Assembly: GCA_033439685.1 (NCBI GenBank)
Contig: JAUEDM010000001.1
Coordinates: forward strand, 8,494,001-8,558,000
Length of the DNA stretch: 64,000 nt
Source: Apodospora peruviana
Lineage: Eukaryota; Ascomycota; Sordariomycetes; Sordariales; Lasiosphaeriaceae
Reading direction: 5' to 3'
A program made the position numbers and the translations under genes. Every line of letters begins with the position of its first letter. The stretch's first letter is position 1. Of this stretch, positions 1 to 9,389 are shown piece by piece. The notes below the pieces were generated by a model. That model was not told where the DNA came from and ran no database searches. It saw only the letters and a program-made list of their open reading frames with translations.

Positions 1-2
1 CC

Positions 3-527
3 TTTCAGGAAGAATTCGAACTGACGACCATGTACCTCAAAACCGAGGTCGACGATGAGCAACAAGTCCGCCTACCACCATCAGTCGGCAAGTCTTACGG
101 AGGTCTCGATATCCAAGTCAATGTCGCGAATCACGCCCACCAGGGGCTCACTGTCGGTCCGGAGGGTATGGCAAACGGGTTCAGTCTCCGTAGGCCAAAA
201 TATGTAATGTTTGATCCGACCGGGTCCAGCCTTGCTGCACAGACAAGGCTCTTCATTGGAACGCGCGGGCCGTTGGGAACGACCGAATATGTTACGGTTA
301 TAATCGCGGTAGACCGCCACTCTTACCAAGTTGATATGGTTCCACCAGATTCCGAGACTGTACCGTTGGGAGGAGCGCAACTGAGCGACAGAGGTGCCCG
401 CACATTTCCTTCTGGGGGCGCCATGCTATATCTAGCATTGAAGGATGGGGCCGAGAATCGACAACAAAGGTATATGATCCTCGTCGAAAAGCCTGGCCTC
501 AAAAAGGGGTGTATGAGCTGCACATAA
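3..527 (+). CDS. Hypothetical protein, 3' part only
   Basis: The reading frame is open from the left edge to a TAA at 525-527, and no stop lies upstream of the first Met at base 30, so this is probably the 3' end of a gene that begins outside the window. About 165 residues are visible from that Met. They show alternating beta-like hydrophobic stretches, no membrane segment, and a short tail ending in two close cysteines (KKGCMSCT). I do not recognise the family. The first Met could also be the true start. Confidence 0.35.
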   Translation, partial: FQEEFELTTMYLKTEVDDEQQVRLPPSVGKSYGGLDIQVNVANHAHQGLTVGPEGMANGFSLRRPKYVMFDPTGSSLAAQTRLFIGTRGPLGTTEYVTVIIAVDRHSYQVDMVPPDSETVPLGGAQLSDRGARTFPSGGAMLYLALKDGAENRQQRYMILVEKPGLKKGCMSCT

Positions 528-980
528 GACTCGTACGTCTTCCAGAGATTCTGAGGTTGGCTGTATAATCAAAGCCAACAAGTCGCACATATACCTAAGT
601 TTTTTGGCCACTACCAGGTGCATAATATTCTAAACTGGCGATGATGTGAGTTCTTATCTCTTCAGAAGCTCATGAAATCCCAGTAAGACAGGAGGTCCAG
701 ATATTCATCCAGACTGTAATACTGGATAGGTATGACCCGGGCTGAGCACATCCCAGATCATGCAAGCCGCACCGCCAAAAACGAAAAGCCATCAGGACAG
801 ATATATCTATAGGAATGGGGACTTTTTGCGTGTATTAATATATGTCAATCTGAGTTTACTTTCTCTGTGGAAATGTCTCGCAGGGATTGTATCAGAACAC
901 AGAGCTTGAACAATTGCAAAAAATGGCAATCTAGTCTACTCCAAACATGTGCATGGTACAAGTCTACCGAGTATTGTGAC
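528..980. other. Intergenic, no gene seen
   Basis: About 450 bases between two convergent genes. I see only short chance reading frames and an AT-rich stretch near 800-850, and no RNA gene or repeat. Confidence 0.5.
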
Positions 981-2120
981 TCACGAACAGCCTTTATCCA
1001 GCTGATGTTGTTGAAGTTCAAGTTGTTTCGCCGCTATCCCAAGCTGAGCGAACCCTGTCAGTATCGTGAAGATAGCCACAGTAAAAGCAACCCAGAACGT
1101 GCACCACTGTACCCCGTTGCGCCGGTCGTGCCACCACTGGTTGAGTGTACCAGGTGTCGCGTCATCGTAAGCTTCTTTAAGAATAATCAGGCGGTCTCTC
1201 CAGAAGGTGAAGCATTCAATCTGCCGTTCCCCCGCTTCTAGCTTGCATTTATTCAGCTGCGGATCGATTGTCTCGTGATGCCTTGAGCAGAGTTTCTTGA
1301 ACCAAGTGTATCCGTTGGTGTTGTTGCTGATTGTCGGGTTCTCGCTGAACAAGGAGTGGGGGAATAGCAAGGCGAGAGTGCGCAGAGTCTCGTCAATGAA
1401 TCCTTCGGGAAAAACGGGAGAGCTAAAGATTTTCGGTATTAACAAAATCACTCCTTAGTTCGCTCTGCTGAAGGATACCTATATCACTCACTTCCTATTA
1501 TACTCCAAGAAGGAAGCATGCCGAAAGACGAAGACTTTCGAATAGTCTTCGACATAGAGGTGATCGGCTAGGTTGTCTGTGAAGCAAACTTCGATGGCGC
1601 CGATTGTTTCCAGGCTCCATGCGTTGAAAGATTTCGGCAACCGGAGGCGTGAGCAACTGAGCAACTGAGGCTGTGTGAAGTGTCGCTTGACATATGCTTG
1701 GAGTGAGCCGTCGCATGCCCATGCCAGTTTGCGCTGGGGGTTGATCTCGCCCTTGACCGCCCCGAATCTCATCATGAGCAGGAGTCGAAGTGTGAGGTTG
1801 ATCGATTGTCGGCAAGCTTCATATGTCACCCCGTGTTGCATCATATCACCCATCATCTCTTCAAACGTCTTTCCGTCGCGTATTTCTTTCGCAAGACGTA
1901 TGTACTCTTGGACAGACTGAGTGGCAACATACTGGCCGTTGGAGTAACCGGCAATCAAGCTCCATTGATCGTTGAAGTATTCGTAGTAAGCGTCATGGTT
2001 GACCAAAGTCTTGTCGGGCATCCAAAGCTCGTTAATGAAGCACAATGCCGGTGCTTTCCTCGGCGAAGGCGATCTTGCGGGCATATCTGCAGGTTTGCAA
2101 GTTTGCGCACTTTGCGGCAA
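981..2120 (-). CDS. Fungal protein of unknown function with C-terminal membrane anchor
   Basis: Two exons are clear: 2120-1492 and 1422-981, joined by an intron with donor GTGAGT, branch-like AACTAAG and acceptor TTTAG. The junction codon (AA+C, Asn) keeps frame and gives about 356 residues. The second half carries the hallmarks of a widespread Pezizomycotina family: a DNLADHL-type motif, then ETLRTLALLFP, then a conserved WRDRLIILK segment, then QWWHDRRNGVQW immediately before one hydrophobic helix (about 20 residues) near the C-terminus. Family members are recurrent in fungal genomes but have no established function. The first Met used here is the one opening the long frame; an additional upstream exon cannot be excluded because the N-terminal 30 residues are poorly conserved in my recollection. 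Confidence 0.75.
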
Positions 2121-2395
2121 AGAGAGTAGAGATTGGAAATCGTCCGCATTCTAAGGACTTGTTTGGTCGGTATCACGGCTTCGCTTGTCGGGCGAGGCAA
2201 ACATCTAACTTAATTATAACATGAATGGGAAAGGTCTCATTAGAATTGATGTAGCTTACTATAGCCCGTTGCCTCAAAGTGCTTTGATATATTTTCTGAA
2301 TGTCTTGGGTTCTGGCACTATCATTCGATTACCACTTTGTTCGACGAAGCGAGACCACGCAAAGGTAAGACATGACCTGAGACATATATAATGTC

Positions 2396-2986
2396 ATGTC
2401 TCACCGTGCTCTTTCCATCCCCACCGACAAGCATTCAGATTTGATCACCTACATCATGGACTGTCTCACGAGTCTATTCCACAGCATTGACCAGTTCCTC
2501 CCCGACTCAATGGGAACTTTTGGAAGTCACAACATCATTAAGCCGCAAGAGACAGATAACTACGAAGCTCAATGTGGGAACGAGCTCGGGGGCAAGTTGA
2601 AGCATCCAAACCGAGCCTGGTCCGTAAAAGAAGGCTCCGCCATCAAGAAAGAATACGATGGCAACGTCCTCCCAGACATTGAAAAGTGGCTGCAGCACCA
2701 TGACCCCGGAGACGTCGGCGCGTATATACGGTTGTACATGATAGGGCCTAGCAAAGATAAAGCTGTGCCGGTCGTGACGCTCTGTTGTCGAGATCCTGTA
2801 ATCAGGAAAGGCGTCAAGAGACGTATCCACGGTCCTCTTCTGAAAATATACCCCAAGTTCGGCCTTGGGTCAAGGGAAACGCCGCTCGAAGAGCGGCAGA
2901 ATGCGACAGTACAGTGTATTAAACCCAGAATTGACGGCTTGTCCTCAGATGGAGCAGACGACGAAAAGGCCGGTAGCAGCAACTAG
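2396..2986 (+). CDS. Hypothetical cytosolic protein
   Basis: A single uninterrupted frame of 196 codons. The middle has the pattern LxxYMIGPSKDKAxPVVTLCCRDP followed by a basic stretch and an 'LLKIYPKFGLG' element, which resembles a group of short fungal hypothetical proteins with a 'RIYMVGxxxxKAxPxxxI' core and a 'LLxxxPGFxLG' element. No signal peptide, membrane helix or catalytic motif is visible. A TATATA element at 2385-2390 lies only six bases before the first Met, so initiation at the second Met (2456, MDCLTS) may be more likely. The C-terminal 30 residues are acidic and low in complexity. Confidence 0.5.
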   Translation: MSHRALSIPTDKHSDLITYIMDCLTSLFHSIDQFLPDSMGTFGSHNIIKPQETDNYEAQCGNELGGKLKHPNRAWSVKEGSAIKKEYDGNVLPDIEKWLQHHDPGDVGAYIRLYMIGPSKDKAVPVVTLCCRDPVIRKGVKRRIHGPLLKIYPKFGLGSRETPLEERQNATVQCIKPRIDGLSSDGADDEKAGSSN

Positions 2987-3468
2987 ACGAGAAGACAAGG
3001 AGAGCTGAGTAATCATTTTCACCTACCATGCATCGTCAGCCTTTGCAACACGCACTACCCAGTACAACGCTAATACGCCGACGCAGATGTTCCGTGTCTG
3101 AGCAGATATCTCCACAACCACGCCTAAGAACTGGGTGCAGCGAACTACGAATGGTTACTTCAAACTGAGACATGGGAGAAGCGCGGCTCGGAGTAGGAGG
3201 AGAGACATGCCAGACAACGAGCGGAGGAAAACGAGTATCAGTGCACGCAGGAACAAAGGAACCGCAGAGGTGAACAAATCATAGTCAATAGACACTTTCC
3301 TGCAAGGTTTAGAGAACAACATCACGTCTGTCTATTTCCACCCCACAAGATTACACCAGCTGAGACGAGTGACTACAACTGAGAATCTGCAAGAGTGCAT
3401 CTTCCATGGTCCCCTCTGTCCTTTGACGATGAAATCCGTGAACATACGTCGAGCAAACAACTTGGTTA
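2987..3468. other. Intergenic, no gene seen
   Basis: About 480 bases between the converging ends of the preceding hypothetical gene and the defensin-like gene. Nothing beyond short chance frames is visible. Confidence 0.5.
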
Positions 3469-3791
3469 TTATCCCGAGCAGGTGCATCGTCCAGCCGCGC
3501 CTCCCGACGTGCTTACACACTGCCCAGTCACATTCAATGTTTAGCACAAATTTTTTTGCCGTAATTAAGTGAGGAATAGTACCAAAAAAAAAAGCGACAT
3601 ACATAACCGCTAGAGAACCCACACTTCCGGCAAAGATCACCACAGCTCACGTCGCTGAAGACGTTGCAGGACCATCCGCATGCTCGGGCCTCCAATGGAG
3701 CTGCCCCTGTGTCTTCAGACTCTGGGGTCGCCGCAGGCAGAGCCACGGAGAGACTGATAAAGGCAGCGTAGACGATAGATGTGACACGCAT
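3469..3791 (-). CDS. Secreted defensin-like (CS-alpha-beta) cysteine-rich peptide
   Basis: Exon 1 is 3791-3603 and exon 2 is 3519-3469. The 83-nt intron has donor GTATGT, a GTGCTAAAC branch-like site and acceptor GGGCAG, and splices in phase 0. The product is 79 residues. Residues 1-20 form a signal peptide (MRVTSIVYAAFISLSVALPA), then comes an acidic propeptide ending in LEAR, then a mature peptide of about 43 residues with eight cysteines at 38, 42, 50, 54, 57, 64, 75 and 77. The order CxxxC (50/54), a Gly-Tyr-Cys (62-64), then GRCTC (CxC at 75/77) is the CS-alpha-beta signature known from plectasin-type fungal defensins. Cys42 and Cys57 would be a fourth disulphide. It is presumably secreted and acts outside the cell on membranes or competing microbes; that role is inferred. 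Without splicing the frame reads into a tail lacking the CxC motif. Confidence 0.72.
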
Positions 3792-3880
3792 GATGAAGAG
3801 CTTTGAAGTGATTGATGAGTTTGTTTGGGTGGTCATTGAGGAGATGGATGATTTGACAATACAAGGAGGAAACGACAACC

Positions 3881-3888
3881 TTTTTATA
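3881..3888 (-). promoter_or_regulatory. TATA box of the defensin-like gene
   Basis: TATAAAAA on the minus strand, about 90 bases upstream of the Met at 3791. This spacing favours that Met over the longer in-frame alternatives further upstream, which would sit too close to or upstream of transcription start. Confidence 0.5.
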
Positions 3889-3899
3889 TCAATTGCCAA

Positions 3900-4970
3900 C
3901 TGAAGTCTCTACACCATTATCTGTTTCAATTGCTTGATCATCAATCGTAAGCCTGTGCTCAACCGTGTTACCGTGCTGCGCTTCGGCGTTGTATTGCATG
4001 ATGTAGAAGAGAACGTTGACCTGCCACAACCTCTCAAGGATATACGAAGCTTACTGTGATTCATAATCAAAACCCTTCTTAAGAACTAGTTGTGGTTGCC
4101 GGTTCACATATCTCATTACTATGATACCATATGGCAGCGGCCGGCATTCATTCTACCGTCTTACTTGGCTGAGGCTACATAAAGATGGGCGAATGGCTAC
4201 ATTGTGCAACACCTATATCAATACCGGATGGATGATAATGACCGTGGATAATTGTCGTTCTCCTCGCAAAACAATGGAACTGACATGGAGCCATTGGACA
4301 AATTTTGACACAAGGGGAGGCTGAGCTTCAGTTTATAAGCTGAACCCGCGTTGATGATTGTAATCTCGATCCGCATCTCAATCTTGTAAGTGATTATCGG
4401 TATGGAGCAGATTGTCTCCTTGTAAAGTTCCAGCCGTACAAACATACCAAAACTGAAGGAACCCGATTCAGTATCAGTTGATTGCCTTCTTGAGAAGTAT
4501 GCGGCTCAACAAGCATGGGTACCTAGGCTTGCTTGCTCCTGACGCCTATACTTTGTTCTAATTATCTTTACATGCGACTGCATTAACCTATTACCAAAGC
4601 ACACTCTGGCTCACGATCATTTTTGCTTGGGTCGTTCAGAGCAAAACTGAAGGAGTCATTTTCTTGGCTCATTACTGAGCCCCTGTGGCGTGACACTGCA
4701 CCAGCTGGATCCCACTCCTACCCATTTTGAAGATGCTGGTTGGCCTCACTTGACCAGCGATACAGAACTTAATATCGTCAGTGGCTGTGCTCTATGCGCT
4801 CAAAATACGTAACAATATTTCCTTGGAAGGATTGTTCCGGCTGGTTCACCGAGCTCACTGGATTGCAGTCTTATTGTAAGCCCGGCTAAACTCACTGTCC
4901 GCGTCTGGTTTGCTTCTGATTAGTTGTAGATCCTAACTAACAGTTTATATTGCGTATCACAATAATCAAG
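3900..4970. other. Intergenic, divergent promoter region
   Basis: About 1.1 kb separating the defensin-like gene (minus) from the phospholipase-D-like gene (plus). Only short chance frames are visible, with no RNA gene and no obvious repeat. Confidence 0.5.
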
Positions 4971-4976
4971 TATAAA
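4971..4976 (+). promoter_or_regulatory. TATA box of the phospholipase-D-like gene
   Basis: TATAAA, 108 bases before the Met at 5079 that opens a signal peptide. Confidence 0.4.
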
Positions 4977-5078
4977 GCTGCATGTAAGTACTATCGTTAC
5001 TCTGCATGTTGAGAAACACTGTGCCACCCATACACTCATTCTCTTTGAATCACTCCTGTGCCTGCATACAGATTGAAC

Positions 5079-6377
5079 ATGAAGACCTTTTCTGCATCAG
5101 CCCTTTGGGCATTTTCATTGGGCAGTTTGCTCATGATGAGCTCGCTGGGCCTTGTCTCAGCTCAAGCAGCTGAGCCTGACCCATTGATTGGTGCGCCTGT
5201 CTTCAACAATCCGGCCGGCTCAGAGTCGGAACAGTACACCATCTACCAGCAACTAGCGAGAATAATCGACAGAGTGCCAGCCGGTGGCTACATTGAGATG
5301 TCATGGTTCGAATTCGGGGTCTCGTACACCACAGACACAACCAACAAGCCCAACATCCCAGCCCGTCTCGTGAAGGCACACCAACGCGGCGTGAACGTGC
5401 GCACTATCTTGGACAATAACGTCAAAGACAACGGGCGATCAAACGACGATTGGCCAGCCTACAAGACTTTAGCCCCGGAGCTGGGCACCAGTGACAGCGC
5501 CTCGTCGTTCATCATCCTCTGCCCCAACCACAAAGGCTGCATCGCCAAGCGCAAGATCTACGACGACACGTACGCCTACAACCACAACAAGTTCCTCCTA
5601 GCCAGCAAGATCGTGCTCAACAGCGGCGCCAACGTCTCAAACGTCGTCTTTCAATCCTCCGGAAACCTGGGCGAATGGGACGCCCACACCTCGTGGAACA
5701 ACGCCGTCACCTGGAGCGAAGCGGCCTCCTTCGCCAACTACCACCACTACTTCGGAGACCAGGTATCCAGCCGGGCCGGAAGTGGCAATGACAACTACTA
5801 CTGGGTCGGCGACAGCGCCAACCAGTTCAAGACGCACTTCTTCCCACGGAAAGAAACCAACGGCGACCTCAACCAAGCCTCGACCGACACCATCGTGTCG
5901 ATCCTCAACTCAGTATCATGCTCGTATACCGGCGAGACGGACGGCAAGAAACACCAAACCGACGTCCGCATCGTGATGTGGTCCTTCAGCCGCGTCGCAG
6001 TGGCCGAGAAGCTCGCTTCACTAGTAAGAGCAGGCTGCTGGGTCGACGTGGCCTACACCAACATGAACGACGGCGTCAAAAACGCGCTGAGCAGCAGCAA
6101 CCTCGGCGGCAAGGAGATGGGCCTAACAAAATGCGCAGTAGCCTGGCAAGGCCGCAACCTGCGCCCGCACAGCAAGTACATGCTCATCGACGGCGCCTAC
6201 GACGACGACCAAATCCCCCGCGTGTTCACCGGTAGTCACAACTACGCCATCAGCGCGCTGCGCAACGCGGATGAGTCTCTCATCAGAATCCGTAGCCCTG
6301 AGGTCCACGAGGCGTATCTGCGGCAGAACTTCTACAAGGTGCGGGATACTTGCTCGGGCAAGATAGCGCCTGGTTAG
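5079..6377 (+). CDS. Secreted phospholipase D-like protein
   Basis: An intronless 432-residue protein. I start it at 5079 because MKTFSASALWAF opens a clean signal peptide; an in-frame Met lies 21 bases upstream. Two half-sites of the phospholipase D superfamily are visible. The first is HNKF near residue 169 followed by QSSGN about 22 residues later. The second is HSKYMLID near residue 364 followed by TGSHN about 21 residues on. His and Lys of each HxK motif form the phosphotransfer centre in this superfamily. An Asp follows at the expected place in the second motif but not obviously in the first. Four cysteines and the leader suggest an extracellular enzyme acting on phospholipid headgroups or another phosphodiester. 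The closest pattern I can recall is bacterial (actinobacterial) secreted PLD-like proteins, so transfer is possible. Confidence 0.8.
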   Translation: MKTFSASALWAFSLGSLLMMSSLGLVSAQAAEPDPLIGAPVFNNPAGSESEQYTIYQQLARIIDRVPAGGYIEMSWFEFGVSYTTDTTNKPNIPARLVKAHQRGVNVRTILDNNVKDNGRSNDDWPAYKTLAPELGTSDSASSFIILCPNHKGCIAKRKIYDDTYAYNHNKFLLASKIVLNSGANVSNVVFQSSGNLGEWDAHTSWNNAVTWSEAASFANYHHYFGDQVSSRAGSGNDNYYWVGDSANQFKTHFFPRKETNGDLNQASTDTIVSILNSVSCSYTGETDGKKHQTDVRIVMWSFSRVAVAEKLASLVRAGCWVDVAYTNMNDGVKNALSSSNLGGKEMGLTKCAVAWQGRNLRPHSKYMLIDGAYDDDQIPRVFTGSHNYAISALRNADESLIRIRSPEVHEAYLRQNFYKVRDTCSGKIAPG

Positions 6378-7055
6378 GAGCAATGCATCATAGCTCAGGG
6401 GTTCCATATATGATACTAGACATACCAGAGACATGAGCAGTAATGCCATTATAAATTAAAACAGGAACAAAGGGATCTCTGAAGTTCTCCATCTAGAGCA
6501 CGGGCGAGCAGGGTGATGAACCCACTCATGCGCGACAGCGCAAGACGAAGACCTTAGCAGGTACCGTTGGAGTAAGAGCAGGCAGATAGCACCAAAACAT
6601 GAGATATGAATCGCAGGACGAGAATTGCTAGCTTCGGAAAGGAAGTCCGTGGACTTTGGAACTGCAAAATAGGAAAAGCAGGTTGATCAGTGAAACCTCT
6701 CCCATGTGATACCGATATCCAAAAACGCCAAACATCTAAATCCCATGTCCCGAATCGGAACGTACGGTAACAAAAGGCCAAAGACAGCAGGAAGAGTACT
6801 GACTGTTCCGGCCCTGCTGTATACGCAACACCTCCAACATTTCCATGTATCATTCCCATCATAAAGCGCCATCACTGGGGATCCTTGGCGTCGTGTTCCC
6901 TCCACCAATTACCAGATATCAGATACTTCTGGCATCTCGGATCCAAAGACGATGCAGAACCTCCACGTCTACTCTCCGCTCCGGCTCTTCAGTCTTCCCA
7001 GCAGGTTTCCGCTCGGAATTTCTTCTTCCTTCCTCTCCCACCACCTTCTCGGAAA
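6378..7055. other. Intergenic between converging genes
   Basis: About 680 bases between the 3' ends of the phospholipase-D-like and Snf7-family genes. No gene is supported here. Confidence 0.5.
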
Positions 7056-7999
7056 CTAAGCCCGTAGCGCCCTCAACCTCTGCTGCAGCGCATCCTCCTC
7101 CTCAGCCGTCGGTTCACTCGTTTGCTCTTTAACGGGATCGACCTTGCTCGTAGTAGCGGTATTGAGCTCCTGGTTCAGCTCGACGCCCGCATCATCCGCA
7201 AGCTTGCCCAGCAGCTCCTGCACGGCATCGTCGCTAACCTGCACGCTGGTCGAAGTCGTCATGGCATCTTGGTAGATCCCGTTGCTCATCGCATACTCCT
7301 CGTTCTGCATCTTGAACTGCTCGAGCGTCGTGAGCGTTTTCTCGGGGTTCACGTTGCGCTGAGCGCGGTTCATTGTACGGCTGGACTGTGCCATCATGTG
7401 CGTCATGCGATTCATCGCGTTGTTGGCCTGGATCTGCGCGACAGAAAGCTCCGCCATGTCGGCGGCCTGGTCCATCTGCGCGGCGATGGCTTGTTTAGCC
7501 AAAAGCATGCGCGCCTTCTGGGCAGCCTGCGCGGTCTCGCCTTTCTTGAGGAGCTATCATCACAAAATGTGTTAGCCGGATAAACTCTCTCTCTCTCTCC
7601 CGCTTTTATAATTTGTTTGTTGTTATTGTCCATCGAAGGAGAGCGCTCGCTCGGCCGGAGCCTGGCATTCATTCGGTCGGTCGGCGGTTTCGGTGGTTGG
7701 TTGGACGAACAAACTGGAATGCCAGCACAGCTGGCCGGGCAAGCGCATCGATGAGGATGACGACAGACAGCAAACGTACATTCTGGATCTGCTTCTTCAG
7801 CTCATTGTCCTGCTTGGCCGCCTTTTGCGCTTCACGGCGGGCTTGTTTCGCGTTGAACTGTATCGTGGCAAATCATTGTCAGCACATCCAACTCACGTTT
7901 CGTAATTGTCCGGCGGCGAGCGAGGGAGGCGAGAGGCTTCGTTCGTACCCGCGCCTGGAACTCGGTCTGCATATCCCGCGCAAGCTGTCGGTTCGCCAT
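7056..7999 (-). CDS. ESCRT-III subunit, Snf7 family (CHMP2/CHMP1-like)
   Basis: Three exons: 7999-7949, 7857-7780 and 7553-7056. Donors are GTACGA and GTACGT, acceptors ACAG and ATAG, and both junctions are in frame. The 208-residue product has the Snf7 layout: a basic, helical N-terminal half (NAKQARREAQKAAKQ, then ELKKQIQNLLKKG), a Met/Gln-rich central helix, an NPEKTLTTLEQF segment, and an acidic C-terminus ending in EEEDALQQRLRALRA, a MIM1-type motif bound by the AAA ATPase Vps4. Such proteins polymerise on endosomal membranes during multivesicular-body sorting. The NPEKTL part recalls CHMP2 (Vps2) while the C-terminal motif and the segment before it recall CHMP1 (Did2), so the subfamily is left open. 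It is divergently arranged with the DUF427 gene. Confidence 0.82.
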
Positions 8000-8662
8000 C
8001 GTGCCCGTCTGTTGGTTCGTGTTCGAGAGAGAAGCCGACGAGAGACCGAGCGGGGAGGTAAGGTACGTAGACAGGTTGGTTCCGTTTTATGGATGGTTGG
8101 GCGATGGCGTTTGATGGGATGTGGTTGTCGGAGGAGGAGGGAGTCGTTGTTCAAGTTCGGGCGATTAGATAGCGCGGGCGGCTTACTGACGTGACGGCCG
8201 AGGTGGTGACATGACCCCTCTGTGGCAGCCCACTCTAGCACTTACGGCGCGCCTCAGCAGGTTCCGCTGGTCGGCTGCGCCCTTGACAGAAAACGGCAAA
8301 ACTACGGTTTGTTGATTGGTCAACCACGATTCAGGTGGGGCAAAATGGCCCGTCCAATCCGGCGGGATGACGCAGCCTGTGGCTAGTGCCTCCGATTTGA
8401 TATTGAGATTCTGTTGCAGAATTGTTAGAGGGGGGAGATTTTTTTGCGCATCAGCCACACCAGAAGCTTTCAAGGGTGACCCTCCCCGCCGAAAGAAGGT
8501 GCGAGTTGGGCTACTGTATGAACTTTGAATTCTTTCTCCCTCTCTGTTTCCAAACTTTTTCGTCGGGTCGTCTCATATTGAAATAGAATTTTCTCCAGTC
8601 TCCTCCTCCCTCGAATCACCACAGCAAACGCCGCATGTCATATTTTATCTCACAACCACGAC
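8000..8662. promoter_or_regulatory. Divergent promoter between Snf7-family and DUF427 genes
   Basis: A 660-base head-to-head interval. It contains polypyrimidine runs near 8530-8610 and a GC-rich block near 8020-8250, but no TATA box that I would assign with confidence. Confidence 0.4.
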
Positions 8663-9389
8663 ATGAACGGATACGGTAGCACCACAAACACCAGCGCCGC
8701 CACGACCATGCGCAAGTACAACGTCCAGTCCTTCCCGCGCCCTCCCGCGGTGGAGAGATGCCCCAAGCACATCCAGATTAAGTGGCATGGCCAACTTATT
8801 GCGGATTGCCCGCCTGGCGAAGGCTACTGGGTTCTGGAGACCCATCATGCACCAAGTATGTCCAACTCCATAGAATTGCTCCATCCCTCCCTTCCTTAGC
8901 TTCTCCATCGCTCCCTACTCCTCCTCGTCCCCATCCAAGATACCACCAACGGTTGGGCCATGTCTTGGACCACCGTTTTTTCTTGCTTTGATCGTGGCGT
9001 GTGCTGACCGAGCCACCCTCTACCCGTTTGCGCTCCGCCTGCCAATAGCCTACTACATTCCTGCGAGCATAGTCCGCATCCCGATATCAACCACTCCTCG
9101 AACCACGTTCTGTGAGTGGAAGGGGACCGCGACGTACTACTCCATGATGAGCCCGATCAACGCAAACGAAGTCATCCCCAACCGCATATGGTCATACAAC
9201 GAGCCGAGCAAGGGATATGAGCCCATCAAGGGCTTCCTCGCCTTCTATTGCGGACCTTGGGAGTGCTATGCCGATGGCGAGCGCGCTCACCCGCAACCTG
9301 GCGACTTCTACGGGGGATGGATCACTAGCGACATCGAGGGCGTTATTAAGGGACAGTGGGGCACCTGGGATCCCGTGCTCTCGTGCTGA
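8663..9389 (+). CDS. DUF427 domain protein
   Basis: Exon 1 is 8663-8855 and exon 2 is 9049-9389. The intron has donor GTATGT and acceptor AATAG, and the split codon A+CC (Thr) preserves frame, giving 177 residues. Exon 1 ends in the conserved LETxHAP element and exon 2 opens with TYYIPASIV. Next come the family's FCEWKGTATYY, a Trp-Ser-Tyr segment, FYCGPWECYADGE and the terminal QPGDFYGGWITSDIEGVIKG. This is the full DUF427 beta-barrel order. No enzymatic activity is firmly established for the family. The N-terminal 35 residues are specific to this protein and have no targeting signal that I can see. Confidence 0.88.

Noticed and set aside
2385..2390. TATATA as promoter for the Met at 2396
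   Set aside because: Only six bases separate it from the Met, too close for a TATA box to serve that start.
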